This document shows, in pieces, positions 25,193-33,065 of a stretch of 45,410 bases of DNA. This stretch comes from CAYJEQ01 sp964370185 (GTDB lineage: Bacteria; Bacillota; Clostridia; Oscillospirales; Ruminococcaceae). The stretch spans positions 1 through 45,410 of the forward strand of contig CAYJIJ010000011.1 in the NCBI GenBank assembly GCA_964370185.1, in the 5' to 3' direction. The number at the start of each line of letters is the position of its first letter. Within the stretch, counting starts at the first letter, position 1. A model generated the notes under the pieces. The model saw nothing but the letters and a program-made list of their open reading frames with translations, did no database searches and was not told where the DNA came from. The translations under genes and the position numbers were made by a program.

Positions 25193-26131
25193 ATGCTTAA
25201 AGGTTTTTTAGGAACATACACAACAGATAAAAGCGAGGGTATTTACAGTTTTAATTTTGATGAACTATCTGGTAAAATTATTGGCACTGCCTTATTTGCA
25301 AAGATAAAAAATCCAAAATACTTAACTTACTATAATAACAAGCTATTCACTGTTTATGGTGATAACAAAGCTTCTGGAGTGGCAGTATATAATACGGACG
25401 GAAGCTTAATTGATAGCATCAGCTTTGAATTGTTAACCTCATGCTATATCATAGTTAACAATGAGAACATATTCACTGCTAACTATCATGAGGGGACAAT
25501 CACCCATCTAAAGCTTATTGAGAATAAGCTCGTTTTTATAAAAAAATTACTAATTGAAGCAGGCTGTGGCTGTCATCAAGTAATTATCACAGGAGAAAAT
25601 TTCATTATCCCCTGTCTTATAACTGATGAGATAATTTATTTAGATAAGAATTTTAATAGAATTTCAAAGATTAAATTACCCGCTGGAAGCGGCCCACGTC
25701 ATGGGGTGATTTCGTCAGATAGTAACTATCTCTATGTTGCGTGTGAGCTCAGTGGGTTTTTATATAAAATTACACTTTGTGACGGCAAATTAGATATCCA
25801 GCATAAAATATCACTCTTTAACTCACCTAAGCGTGATGGAGCGGCAGCTGTCCGCCTCAGCAGTGACATGGATAAACTCTATGTATCTGTACGAAACGAG
25901 GATATAATAGTTTTAGTTGATATTAAAAATGATGTCCCTAAGATTATAGCAAGTTATTCGGTAAATGGCAGTCATCCAAGGGATGTACTTAATATTTTAG
26001 AGGATAAGTACATTTTATCTGCTAATAGAATTACTAATGAAATAGTATGTTTATCCCGTAAAAGCGATGGAAATTATGAATTTTTAGATAGAAAAGCAGT
26101 TCCCGAAGTTGTATGTATATCAGTTATTTAA
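25193..26131 (+). CDS. Lactonase family protein (6-phosphogluconolactonase-like)
   Basis: Seven-bladed beta-propeller of the cycloisomerase-2/YbhE family, predicted to hydrolyse 6-phosphogluconolactone, the middle step of the oxidative pentose phosphate pathway. It begins with GFLGTYTTDKSEGIYSF, as in YbhE, and has the family GPRHG motif (GSGPRHGVISSD) and GSHPRDV in a late blade. 312 residues from ATG 25193, which has GAGGG 5 bases upstream; ATG 25181 is an alternative adding four residues. Finding it directly before gnd and zwf strongly supports the pathway assignment. Confidence 0.88.
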   Translation: MLKGFLGTYTTDKSEGIYSFNFDELSGKIIGTALFAKIKNPKYLTYYNNKLFTVYGDNKASGVAVYNTDGSLIDSISFELLTSCYIIVNNENIFTANYHEGTITHLKLIENKLVFIKKLLIEAGCGCHQVIITGENFIIPCLITDEIIYLDKNFNRISKIKLPAGSGPRHGVISSDSNYLYVACELSGFLYKITLCDGKLDIQHKISLFNSPKRDGAAAVRLSSDMDKLYVSVRNEDIIVLVDIKNDVPKIIASYSVNGSHPRDVLNILEDKYILSANRITNEIVCLSRKSDGNYEFLDRKAVPEVVCISVI

Positions 26132-26151
26132 TTTTACTGAAAAGAAGATAG

Positions 26152-26176
26152 AAGTTTGAAAATAAATTTCAAACTT
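26152..26176 (+). terminator. Hairpin after the lactonase gene
   Basis: AAGTTTGAAA (26152-26161) pairs with TTTCAAACTT (26167-26176), ten pairs, 5-base loop, followed by TAGCTATTTT. Weak in GC; may be a partial terminator allowing read-through to gnd. Confidence 0.5.
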
Positions 26177-26193
26177 TAGCTATTTTAAAAACC

Positions 26194-26293
26194 GTTTTTC
26201 TCGTCAGGCGAGCCTGACAACCGAAAAACATGGCACATTTATGACCATTTTTATGGTTGTTTTGTGCCTTTAGTAGAAAGGAATGGTCATAAA
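26194..26293 (+). promoter_or_regulatory. gnd: Structured leader of gnd with possible ribosome-site switch
   Basis: Three elements are visible. (1) GTTTTTC (26194-26200) with GAAAAAC (26223-26229), enclosing GTCAGG/CCTGAC with loop CGAG. (2) A hairpin: GGCACA (26232-26237) with TGTGCC (26263-26268), enclosing ATGACCAT (26241-26248) with ATGGTTGT (26253-26260). (3) A competing 12-base perfect pairing of TTTATGACCATT (26238-26249) with AATGGTCATAAA (26282-26293), which overlaps the AAAGGA ribosome site (26277-26282) and ends two bases before the start codon. Elements 2 and 3 exclude each other, the layout of a translational switch. I match it to no known riboswitch class. Confidence 0.5.
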
Positions 26294-26294
26294 T

Positions 26295-27692
26295 ATGAAA
26301 GATAGAGCAGTTAATCAAATTGGTGTTGTTGGGCTTGGCACAATGGGTCGAGCATTAGCACTCAATTTTGTGAGCAAAGGCTTTAAAGTCGCAGGATTTA
26401 ACCGCACATACAAAGTAACACAGAATATATCCGCTGAAAACACAGCTGGATTTAGCGGATATGAATTTTTAGAAGAGTTTGTTAATTCACTCGAAGTGCC
26501 AAGAAAAATAATACTGATGCTACCTGCAGGCCAAGCGGTCGAGAGCTTTACCTTGAAAATATTGCCACTACTATCAAATGAGGACATACTCATGGATGGA
26601 GGAAATTCACATTTCTCCGATACTAACAGAAGATATACTTTACTGAGCGAAAAGGGTATATATTATTTTGGAGTAGGGATTTCTGGAGGTGAAAGTGGTG
26701 CACTGCACGGCCCAAGTATTATGCCGGGGGGAAAAAAAGAAATATACCCTAAAATAAAGGACTACCTTGAAGCAGTTTCAGCAAAAAAAGATGGCGACCC
26801 TTGTTGTGCATATATAGGCAGAGCAGGTGCTGGGCATTTTGTAAAGATGGTGCATAATGGCATAGAATATGCCGATATGCAGCTTATTGCAGAGCTTTAT
26901 TTGTTAATGGGTTCCCACTTAAAACTAAGCAATACCGAAATGGCGGAAGTTTTTAAAGAATACAATAATAGCGATCTACAAAGTTATCCGATTGAAATCA
27001 CTGAAAAAATCTTACGAGAAAAAGATAGTGATCAAAGCGACATCATTGATGCAATTGCGGACAAAGTAAGCCAAAAAGGTACGGGACAATGGACTATTTT
27101 AGAAGCCGCTGAAAGGCAAAGCATAATCTCCGTAATAGGAGCGGCAGTTCAAGCAAGGGTGATGTCCTCAAACACAACCGAGCGTGAGCAGTTTAAAGAG
27201 ATCAACATCAGTCCCATGAATTCCTCACTCAAGATTGATGTTAAAAAGCTTCAAAATGCATATAAAATAGCAAAATATGTGGCATATGCTCAAGGATTTA
27301 ATTTGATGGGTAATTCCTCTAATGAATATGAATTTAACTTAAATTTAAGAGAGATAGCCTCAATATTTCGTGCAGGGTGCATTATACAGGCAAAACTACT
27401 CGATAAACTTATGGATTTATTCGAAGACAAAAACTTGACTAATTTCTTACTTCATCCTGCAATTAAATCGGAAATAGAAGAAAATCTCAATGATTTGCGC
27501 AGCGTAAACGCCGCCGCTACACTTGCTGGCATCCCAATACCAGCATTTTCCGCAGCACTGCTGTATATAGAGCAGCTCATAAGCCCTAAATTAGGAGCAA
27601 ATTTAATAGCGGCACAAAGGGACTTTTTTGGTGCACATACATTTGAGAGAAAAGATAGCGAGGGGGCATTTCATCATGAGTGGGAAGATTAA
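26295..27692 (+). CDS. gnd: 6-phosphogluconate dehydrogenase, decarboxylating
   Basis: Oxidises 6-phosphogluconate to ribulose-5-phosphate and CO2, giving NADPH. N-terminal Rossmann motif GVVGLGTMGRALALNF, then LMLPAGQAV, DGGNSHFSDTNRR, substrate loop GISGGESGALHGPSIMPGG, and KMVHNGIEYADMQLIAE with the catalytic Lys (Ala where Gly is commoner). C-terminal helical domain ends with AQRDFFGAHTFER as in full-length enzymes. 465 residues from ATG 26295, with AAAGGA 12 bases upstream; an ATG at 26283 overlaps that site. Overlaps zwf by 17 bases. Confidence 0.96.
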   Translation: MKDRAVNQIGVVGLGTMGRALALNFVSKGFKVAGFNRTYKVTQNISAENTAGFSGYEFLEEFVNSLEVPRKIILMLPAGQAVESFTLKILPLLSNEDILMDGGNSHFSDTNRRYTLLSEKGIYYFGVGISGGESGALHGPSIMPGGKKEIYPKIKDYLEAVSAKKDGDPCCAYIGRAGAGHFVKMVHNGIEYADMQLIAELYLLMGSHLKLSNTEMAEVFKEYNNSDLQSYPIEITEKILREKDSDQSDIIDAIADKVSQKGTGQWTILEAAERQSIISVIGAAVQARVMSSNTTEREQFKEINISPMNSSLKIDVKKLQNAYKIAKYVAYAQGFNLMGNSSNEYEFNLNLREIASIFRAGCIIQAKLLDKLMDLFEDKNLTNFLLHPAIKSEIEENLNDLRSVNAAATLAGIPIPAFSAALLYIEQLISPKLGANLIAAQRDFFGAHTFERKDSEGAFHHEWED

Positions 27693-29046
27693 TAAAAACT
27701 TCACTATATTTGGGGCAACGGGTGATTTATCCTACCGTAAGCTTTTTCCTGCGCTGTATAATATGTACTTAAAAGGCACTTTAAATGAAAGTGACAGAAT
27801 TATTGCTATTGGTAGGCGTGATTACAGCGACGATGATTATAAAAAATCTGTAAAAGAAAAATTAATCGAATATAAGCACAGTGGATTTTCCGAAGAAAAA
27901 TTTTCGGTGTTTTCAAATCTCATTTATTATTATAAAATGGACTTTAATAATCTGAGCGATTATGAGGGGCTTTCAAAGTTTTTTTGCTTAGATGAAATTA
28001 AGGAAAGCATTTTCTATTTAGCAGTAGCCCCAAAATTCTTCCCCAAAATTAGCGATGGGATTAATTCACTGCGTTGTCGAGGTAATTCTAAAGTAATCGT
28101 CGAAAAACCTTTTGGCGATACAATAGAGGAAGCAAAAAAACTCAGCGAAAATCTTGAAGAAAATTTCGGAGCAGAAAATATATATCGTATAGACCATTAT
28201 TTAGGCAAAGAAATGGTGCAAAACCTCCTCACTATCCGCACCGCTAATACGGTATTTAAAAACTGCTGGAATAAAGAAAGCATATCCCATGTTGAGATTG
28301 TTGCAAAGGAAAAAATAAGCATTGAAACAAGGGGTGATTACTACGACGCAACGGGCGCACTCAAAGACATGGTTCAAAATCACCTTTTTCAAATACTAAG
28401 TCTAATAGCAATGGAGGAACCACTTTTAGACAGCGATATAAAACAAAACCAACTAAATGTGGTAAAAGCACTACGAAGTGTAAAAAAGAATGAAATTGAA
28501 AAAAGTTTACTACTTGGTAGCTATAAAGGGTATACAAATGAAAAGGGTGTGGATGAAAACTCACATACGGAAACATTCGCAATATGTAAACTATATATAG
28601 ATAATGCACGTTGGAAAGATGTGCCGTTCTATATAATGACTGGTAAATGCTTGGACGATAGAGAGATGAAAGTAGTTATTACTTTTAAAGAAAATGATAA
28701 ATCATCTGTTAGAAATAAACTTACCTTTAAAATTCAGCCCGAAGAAGGTGTAACTTTAAGCTTTAATATCAAAAATCCTGGGGAAAATAATGATATTGTA
28801 TCCGCTGAAATGGATTTTTGCCAAAGCTGTGTTACTGCATATAGGATAAATACGCCTGAAGCGTATGAAAGGCTTTTGTCGGCAGTTGTAAAGTCGGATA
28901 GCAGGTGGTTTTCAGACTGGGAGCAAATACATCGCAGTTGGATATATATAGAAGAACTTAAAGCAGCATACCATAGCATGAATATACCATTATTAAGTTA
29001 TGATGTGGGTGCTAAAATAAGCCCATATTTAATTGATGAGAAATAG
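27676..29046 (+). CDS. zwf: Glucose-6-phosphate 1-dehydrogenase
   Basis: First enzyme of the oxidative pentose phosphate pathway; oxidises glucose-6-phosphate with NADP. Coenzyme loop FGATGDLSYRKLFPALY near the start, VEKPFGDTIEEA, and the signature RIDHYLGKEMVQNLLTIR with the substrate-binding and catalytic His/Lys. 456 residues. Start set at ATG 27676, which has GAGGGGG about 9 bases upstream inside the end of gnd; an in-frame ATG at 27628 would only add gnd-overlapping residues. With the lactonase and gnd it gives the complete oxidative branch in one locus. Confidence 0.96.
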   Translation: MSGKINKNFTIFGATGDLSYRKLFPALYNMYLKGTLNESDRIIAIGRRDYSDDDYKKSVKEKLIEYKHSGFSEEKFSVFSNLIYYYKMDFNNLSDYEGLSKFFCLDEIKESIFYLAVAPKFFPKISDGINSLRCRGNSKVIVEKPFGDTIEEAKKLSENLEENFGAENIYRIDHYLGKEMVQNLLTIRTANTVFKNCWNKESISHVEIVAKEKISIETRGDYYDATGALKDMVQNHLFQILSLIAMEEPLLDSDIKQNQLNVVKALRSVKKNEIEKSLLLGSYKGYTNEKGVDENSHTETFAICKLYIDNARWKDVPFYIMTGKCLDDREMKVVITFKENDKSSVRNKLTFKIQPEEGVTLSFNIKNPGENNDIVSAEMDFCQSCVTAYRINTPEAYERLLSAVVKSDSRWFSDWEQIHRSWIYIEELKAAYHSMNIPLLSYDVGAKISPYLIDEK

Positions 29047-29068
29047 TGGCAAGGGGAGGAAAGCTTAG

Positions 29069-29761
29069 GTGAATGAAGCTGTTAAAGTTGATATAGCGGA
29101 CGCAGTAGTTAAAAAATTAGTAAGAAAAGAAATAGGGAAAAGCGGATGGCGTTCATTCTATCCGCTTTTTACTTCGGATATGCAAAAAATAAAAAGCTTA
29201 GTCATTGATGAAAAGGAAGCTAAAAAAATAAGAAGCTTTAAAGGTCTTGAATATGCCGTGAATTTAGAAGTTTTTTCCTATACAAAAGGTAGTGTAAGTG
29301 ATTTTAATTTTTTACTTAACTGCCCTTTATTGACAGAACTTGAAATTACACAAGTAGGAATAAGCGATATATCATTCATAAAGCATCTGCCAAAGCTTAA
29401 ATTTCTATATCTTAGCGCAAACAATATTAAAGATATAGCACCCATATGCAGTTTAAAAGAACTTGAAGATTTAGATTTATCACATAACCCGATAGAGAAT
29501 TTTTCTGAGATTAAAGAGCTTACAACACTCACAGAGCTCGACTTATGTAATACAGGAATAGGCAATTTAGAATTACTTTGCGAATGTAGGAGTGTTAAAT
29601 CATTATATTTAGTAGAAAATCCAATTAAAAGCATAGCTCCACTAAAAAACCTACCTAATTTAGAAACGCTATTAATCGACGAAGAATATATTGAAGATTT
29701 AGAAATTTTAAAAGATAATAAAATCTATAATAGTCTTCTACCAAAGGAAAATGACAAGTGA
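29069..29761 (+). CDS. Leucine-rich repeat protein of unknown function
   Basis: Cytoplasmic by sequence: no signal peptide, membrane helix or sorting signal. After a helical cap (1-65) come about seven 22-residue internalin-type repeats of the form L-x2-L-x-L-x2-N-x-I-x-D-I-x-P-(I/L) (residues about 67-220), best seen in LKFLYLSANNIKDIAPI and LEDLDLSHNPIENF. Such repeats make protein-binding solenoids. Start is GTG 29069 with GGGGAGGA upstream; 22 bases separate it from zwf, so it is probably the last gene of the pentose phosphate operon. A link to regulation of these enzymes is possible but unproven. Confidence 0.85.
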   Translation: MNEAVKVDIADAVVKKLVRKEIGKSGWRSFYPLFTSDMQKIKSLVIDEKEAKKIRSFKGLEYAVNLEVFSYTKGSVSDFNFLLNCPLLTELEITQVGISDISFIKHLPKLKFLYLSANNIKDIAPICSLKELEDLDLSHNPIENFSEIKELTTLTELDLCNTGIGNLELLCECRSVKSLYLVENPIKSIAPLKNLPNLETLLIDEEYIEDLEILKDNKIYNSLLPKENDK

Positions 29762-29827
29762 ATTTTTTAGCCCTAAATTTACTCACTGTTAAACTCATTT
29801 ATACCTTATCAAATATACATTAAACTA

Positions 29828-29856
29828 TTGATTTAATTTTTTTAGAGGTGTATAAT
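29828..29856 (+). promoter_or_regulatory. Sigma-A type promoter for the MATE gene
   Basis: TTGATT (29828-29833), 17-base spacer, TATAAT (29851-29856). The leader is only about 50 bases, too short for a known guanidine riboswitch. Confidence 0.72.
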
Positions 29857-29910
29857 TGTTTTTATGTCTAAATAAAAGTGACAATGGCACTTAATAAAAT
29901 CGGAGGTAAA

Positions 29911-31299
29911 ATGAATAATCAACAAACAAAAATTCTTGGGGAAATGCCAGTGGGTAAAGCGGTAATGACAATAGGCATACCTGCAATGGCATCAACACTA
30001 ATAATGGCAATATACAATTTAGTAGACACTTTTTTTATTGGCATGCTCGGTAGTGATAGGGCTCTTTCGGCAGTTGCGGTAGCATTTCCTATTATGGCAC
30101 TTTTGGGCGCACTTGGGCAAGTATTGGGTGCAGGGTCTGCGGCGGCAATAGGCAGGGCAATGGGTGAGAAGAATAATGAGTATGCAAATAGAATTGCCGT
30201 TACTATAATATATACTGCGCTTATAGCGGGGGTTGCATTTATGGCAATGGGCTTCTTATTTATGGAGCCAATTTTTAGAATTTTTGGCACAACGGATTCA
30301 GTTATGCCAATAGCTAAAGAATATGGTGGTTGGATGTATGTGGGCGCTATTTTCTCCATTCCCAATCAAACATTTAACAATCAAGCAAGAGCACAAGCAA
30401 GGGCAACATTATCCATGAAAGCGCTTGGGCTTGGTGCGATTGCAAATATTATTCTTGACCCATTTTTTATGTTTGAGCTTGGAGGCTATGGCCTTAACAT
30501 GGGTATTGAGGGGGCATCACTTGCCACCACCCTTGCACAGGCAATAAGCTTTATTTATATTGGCGGCTACTTTTTCTTAGGGAAAACTACTGCCGAGGTA
30601 AAACCTAAATATTTTAAGCCCTCTAAAAAAATCTACTCTGAAGTGCTTAAAAGCGGAGCACCCGTAGCAGTGACACAAATACTTAGCACAGTTGCAGTTT
30701 CGGTTACTAATATCGCTGCAATTACCTATGCTGATAATATAATCATGGGTGAAAACATACAATCTGCATATGGAATTGTTTTAAAAGTGCTTACGATAAT
30801 ACAGAGTATAGTAATGGGTCTAATACTTGGATATCAGCCACTTGCCTCATATGCATATGGTTCAAAGAACAAAGCAAGATTTTATGAATGCTACTATTTT
30901 ATCAAAAAATTAATGATATTTTTAACAATTCCACTATCGGCTATTCTCATCTTGTTTGCACCTTTTGTTATGGGGATGTTTACACAAAATGCGGATATCA
31001 TTGAAATTGGTTCGGTATTTATTAGAGCTAATGGAGCCACAGCTGTTTTTGTTTCGCTTACAATACTACTTACAATCACATTCCAAGCAACTGGTAATGG
31101 TAAAGGTGGGGCAATAATAGCTTCAATAAGACAAGGGCTTCTCTATGTACCATTACAATTTTTGTTTTGTATAGTCGGAGGAATAGGTTTTATTTATTAC
31201 GCACAGCCATTTTCTGATTTGCTAACAATGTTTATTGGCGCATATGTTTTCGCAAAATATAAAAAACAGTTGAATTTTTACTTTGATAATGTTGAATAA
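29911..31299 (+). CDS. MATE family efflux transporter
   Basis: Cation-coupled multidrug exporter with 12 predicted membrane helices in two MatE repeats. The first helix, PVGKAVMTIGIPAMASTLIMAIYNLVDTFFIG, is the typical MATE start, and repeat two begins near SGAPVAVTQILSTVAVSVTNIAA. 462 residues from ATG 29911, which has GGAGG 5 bases upstream; an upstream in-frame ATG lacks a site. Closest in style to the clostridial MepA-like branch. Substrate unknown. The promoter of the following alarmone synthetase overlaps its stop codon. Confidence 0.94.
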   Translation: MNNQQTKILGEMPVGKAVMTIGIPAMASTLIMAIYNLVDTFFIGMLGSDRALSAVAVAFPIMALLGALGQVLGAGSAAAIGRAMGEKNNEYANRIAVTIIYTALIAGVAFMAMGFLFMEPIFRIFGTTDSVMPIAKEYGGWMYVGAIFSIPNQTFNNQARAQARATLSMKALGLGAIANIILDPFFMFELGGYGLNMGIEGASLATTLAQAISFIYIGGYFFLGKTTAEVKPKYFKPSKKIYSEVLKSGAPVAVTQILSTVAVSVTNIAAITYADNIIMGENIQSAYGIVLKVLTIIQSIVMGLILGYQPLASYAYGSKNKARFYECYYFIKKLMIFLTIPLSAILILFAPFVMGMFTQNADIIEIGSVFIRANGATAVFVSLTILLTITFQATGNGKGGAIIASIRQGLLYVPLQFLFCIVGGIGFIYYAQPFSDLLTMFIGAYVFAKYKKQLNFYFDNVE

Positions 31300-31320
31300 A
31301 TGGTGAAAATAGTTTATAAT
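31292..31320 (+). promoter_or_regulatory. relP: Sigma-A type promoter for relP
   Basis: TTGAAT (31292-31297), 17-base spacer, TATAAT (31315-31320). The -35 box overlaps the last codon and stop of the MATE gene, so relP can be expressed on its own. Confidence 0.72.
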
Positions 31321-31381
31321 TAAACCAAGAAATCAAATAACAGATTTACTGAAAAACACAATGCAAATTTGGAGGTAAAAA

Positions 31382-32098
31382 ATGGGGCTTGATGTTCAAG
31401 ATTTAGTACCAAACACAGAAGCACCGATAAAGAAAAAAGATGCAAGAAAATTTTTAAAGCTCATGATGTGGTATGAGTGTGTCCTTATAGAAATGGAAAC
31501 AAAACTCCGTGTGCTTGACAAAGAATTTTCAATTTTACACAGAAGAAATCCAATACATTCAATACAAACACGCATTAAAAGGCCTACAAGTATCGAAGAG
31601 AAGCTTTCCAGGCTTGGAAAAGATAATTCAGTTGAGAATATTGCCAATACACTTGATGATGTGGCGGGAATAAGAGTAATCTGTTCATTTAATAGGGACA
31701 TTTACAGCCTGATTGATATGCTCACAAAACAGGATGATATTGAGCTTATCACAATTAAAGATTATGTGAAAAACCCTAAACCAAATGGATATAGAAGCGT
31801 ACATCTTATTTTAGCGCTCCCTATATTTCTTTCGGATGAAAAGAGAATTGTAAGGGTGGAAGTGCAGTTTAGAACCATTGCAATGGATTTCTGGGCAAGC
31901 CTTGAATATGAGATGAGATATAAAAAGAAGATACAAAATGCCGACATAATTTATGATGAGTTAAAATATTGTGCAGAAAGCATCTCCGCAATTGATAGTA
32001 AAATGCAAGACATTCTTAAGCTGATTGAATCTACATATGCGGACGAGTCGGATATTGAAATAGACAGAGCAAATGCAATACTAAATAAATCAAAATAA
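31382..32098 (+). CDS. relP: Small alarmone synthetase, RelP/YwaC type
   Basis: Synthesises (p)ppGpp from ATP and GDP/GTP; has only the synthetase domain, without the hydrolase, TGS and ACT domains of Rel. Motifs: FSILHRRNPIHSIQTRIKRPTSI, DDVAGIRVICSF, KNPKPNGYRSVHLIL with the conserved Tyr/Arg, and VEVQFRTIAMDFWASLE with the metal-binding Glu. FSI..NPIHS, DIYSL and the PKPNGYRS loop match Bacillus YwaC (RelP) better than RelQ. 238 residues, expected length. TTTGGAGG lies just upstream of the ATG. In Bacillus ywaC answers cell-wall stress; here its promoter looks housekeeping. Confidence 0.93.
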   Translation: MGLDVQDLVPNTEAPIKKKDARKFLKLMMWYECVLIEMETKLRVLDKEFSILHRRNPIHSIQTRIKRPTSIEEKLSRLGKDNSVENIANTLDDVAGIRVICSFNRDIYSLIDMLTKQDDIELITIKDYVKNPKPNGYRSVHLILALPIFLSDEKRIVRVEVQFRTIAMDFWASLEYEMRYKKKIQNADIIYDELKYCAESISAIDSKMQDILKLIESTYADESDIEIDRANAILNKSK

Positions 32099-32161
32099 AT
32101 TAGAATGCGTATCTCAGCATTAGCACCTCTCTATATTGTAGCTAAAATAAATAATACAAAT

Positions 32162-32205
32162 TTAAGGGATTTCTCCCTGCCTAATGCAGATGAGAAATCC
32201 CTTAA
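32162..32205. terminator. Bidirectional terminator between convergent genes
   Basis: TTAAGGGATTTCTC (32162-32175) pairs perfectly with GAGAAATCCCTTAA (32192-32205); an inner CTGC/GCAG stem closes a CTAAT loop. Lies between relP and the minus-strand coiled-coil gene. Confidence 0.75.
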
Positions 32206-32246
32206 TTTAATATTGTATTAATGTCAAAAGGCAGAATAAACTATGC

Positions 32247-32798
32247 CTAAGAGCTTTGAATTTCAGCTATTGCAGCTTCAATTTGTTCTATTGACTCCAC
32301 AAGCCCCTTTTTCACACTGCTTTCTGAATCTGAAATGTCACTTAGGGAAGCGTTTTCTTCCTCTTCTTCCTCGATTAGTGTATCATGCTCTTTACCTTTT
32401 TCTTGCTGTGAGCCTAAAGTTTTTGCTGCCGAATAGATGTCGGGATAATTTTCCATTAAAAGTTTTTCATCCTGTGCAGGCACTCTGTCTCCACTAATTA
32501 GCCTTGCGGCAATTTTCATACATTTAAGAAGTATATCAAACATCTTAGTGGCACCCTCAATTTCATTTTGCGAAGCCTCTAAATCTGTTTTATATGTCTC
32601 GAGCTCATTAAATGCATCAAGTGCAGCCCTCTTCTCTTGCAAATATTTTTCAAGTACTCCGATTTGCTCCTCTAAAGAAGGATCTTTATCATATATATCT
32701 GAGGAAATATTTGAAGATGAGCGAATTGTATACTCTTCGGCAAATGCTTTATCATATTTATTTTGCGATTTTGCATATGTATCACTGTTTATTTTCAT
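32247..32798 (-). CDS. Coiled-coil cytoplasmic protein of unknown function
   Basis: 183 residues, no membrane segment or signal. Residues 42-80 have heptad character (LEEQIGVLEKYLQEKRAALDAFNELETY). A more conserved-looking core follows, KMFDILLKCMKIAARLISGDRVPAQDEKLLMENYPDIYSAAK (about 83-124), which resembles unnamed proteins I recall from other Clostridia. A run of acidic residues (EEEEEE, about 144) and a Ser-rich linker precede a C-terminal helix. GGGAGG lies 6 bases before the ATG. Monocistronic. Function not inferable. Confidence 0.78.
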   Translation of the reverse strand: MKINSDTYAKSQNKYDKAFAEEYTIRSSSNISSDIYDKDPSLEEQIGVLEKYLQEKRAALDAFNELETYKTDLEASQNEIEGATKMFDILLKCMKIAARLISGDRVPAQDEKLLMENYPDIYSAAKTLGSQQEKGKEHDTLIEEEEEENASLSDISDSESSVKKGLVESIEQIEAAIAEIQSS

Positions 32799-32991
32799 AA
32801 TATACCTCCCAAGTAAAAAAATAGTGACTTATAGATAACACAAATATTATTTTACATATTCTATCGACAAAATTTGTATTTTTATAAGCACTACGAAATA
32901 AATACGTGCAATTTCAACTTGTCAATAGTGATAAATTTATAATAAGTGTATGTTTATTATCACAAAAATTATATTTAGCTATTGCATTTAT

Positions 32992-33020
32992 TTGCTAAAA
33001 AATTTTTAAAATGGTAAAAT
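32992..33020 (+). promoter_or_regulatory. Sigma-A type promoter for the molybdoenzyme gene
   Basis: TTGCTA (32992-32997), 17-base spacer, TAAAAT (33015-33020), about 45 bases before the start codon. The rest of 32799-32990 is AT-rich with short dyads (for example GTGATAA at 32928 with TTATCAC at 32957) and no gene. Confidence 0.55.
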
Positions 33021-33065
33021 CATTAAGTATAGTATCTAAAATATAAGAATTGGATGTGAATTTGC

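Noticed and set aside
29762..29910. Possible guanidine riboswitch before the MATE exporter.
   Set aside because: The transcript leader is too short and lacks a terminator hairpin or recognisable conserved bases.
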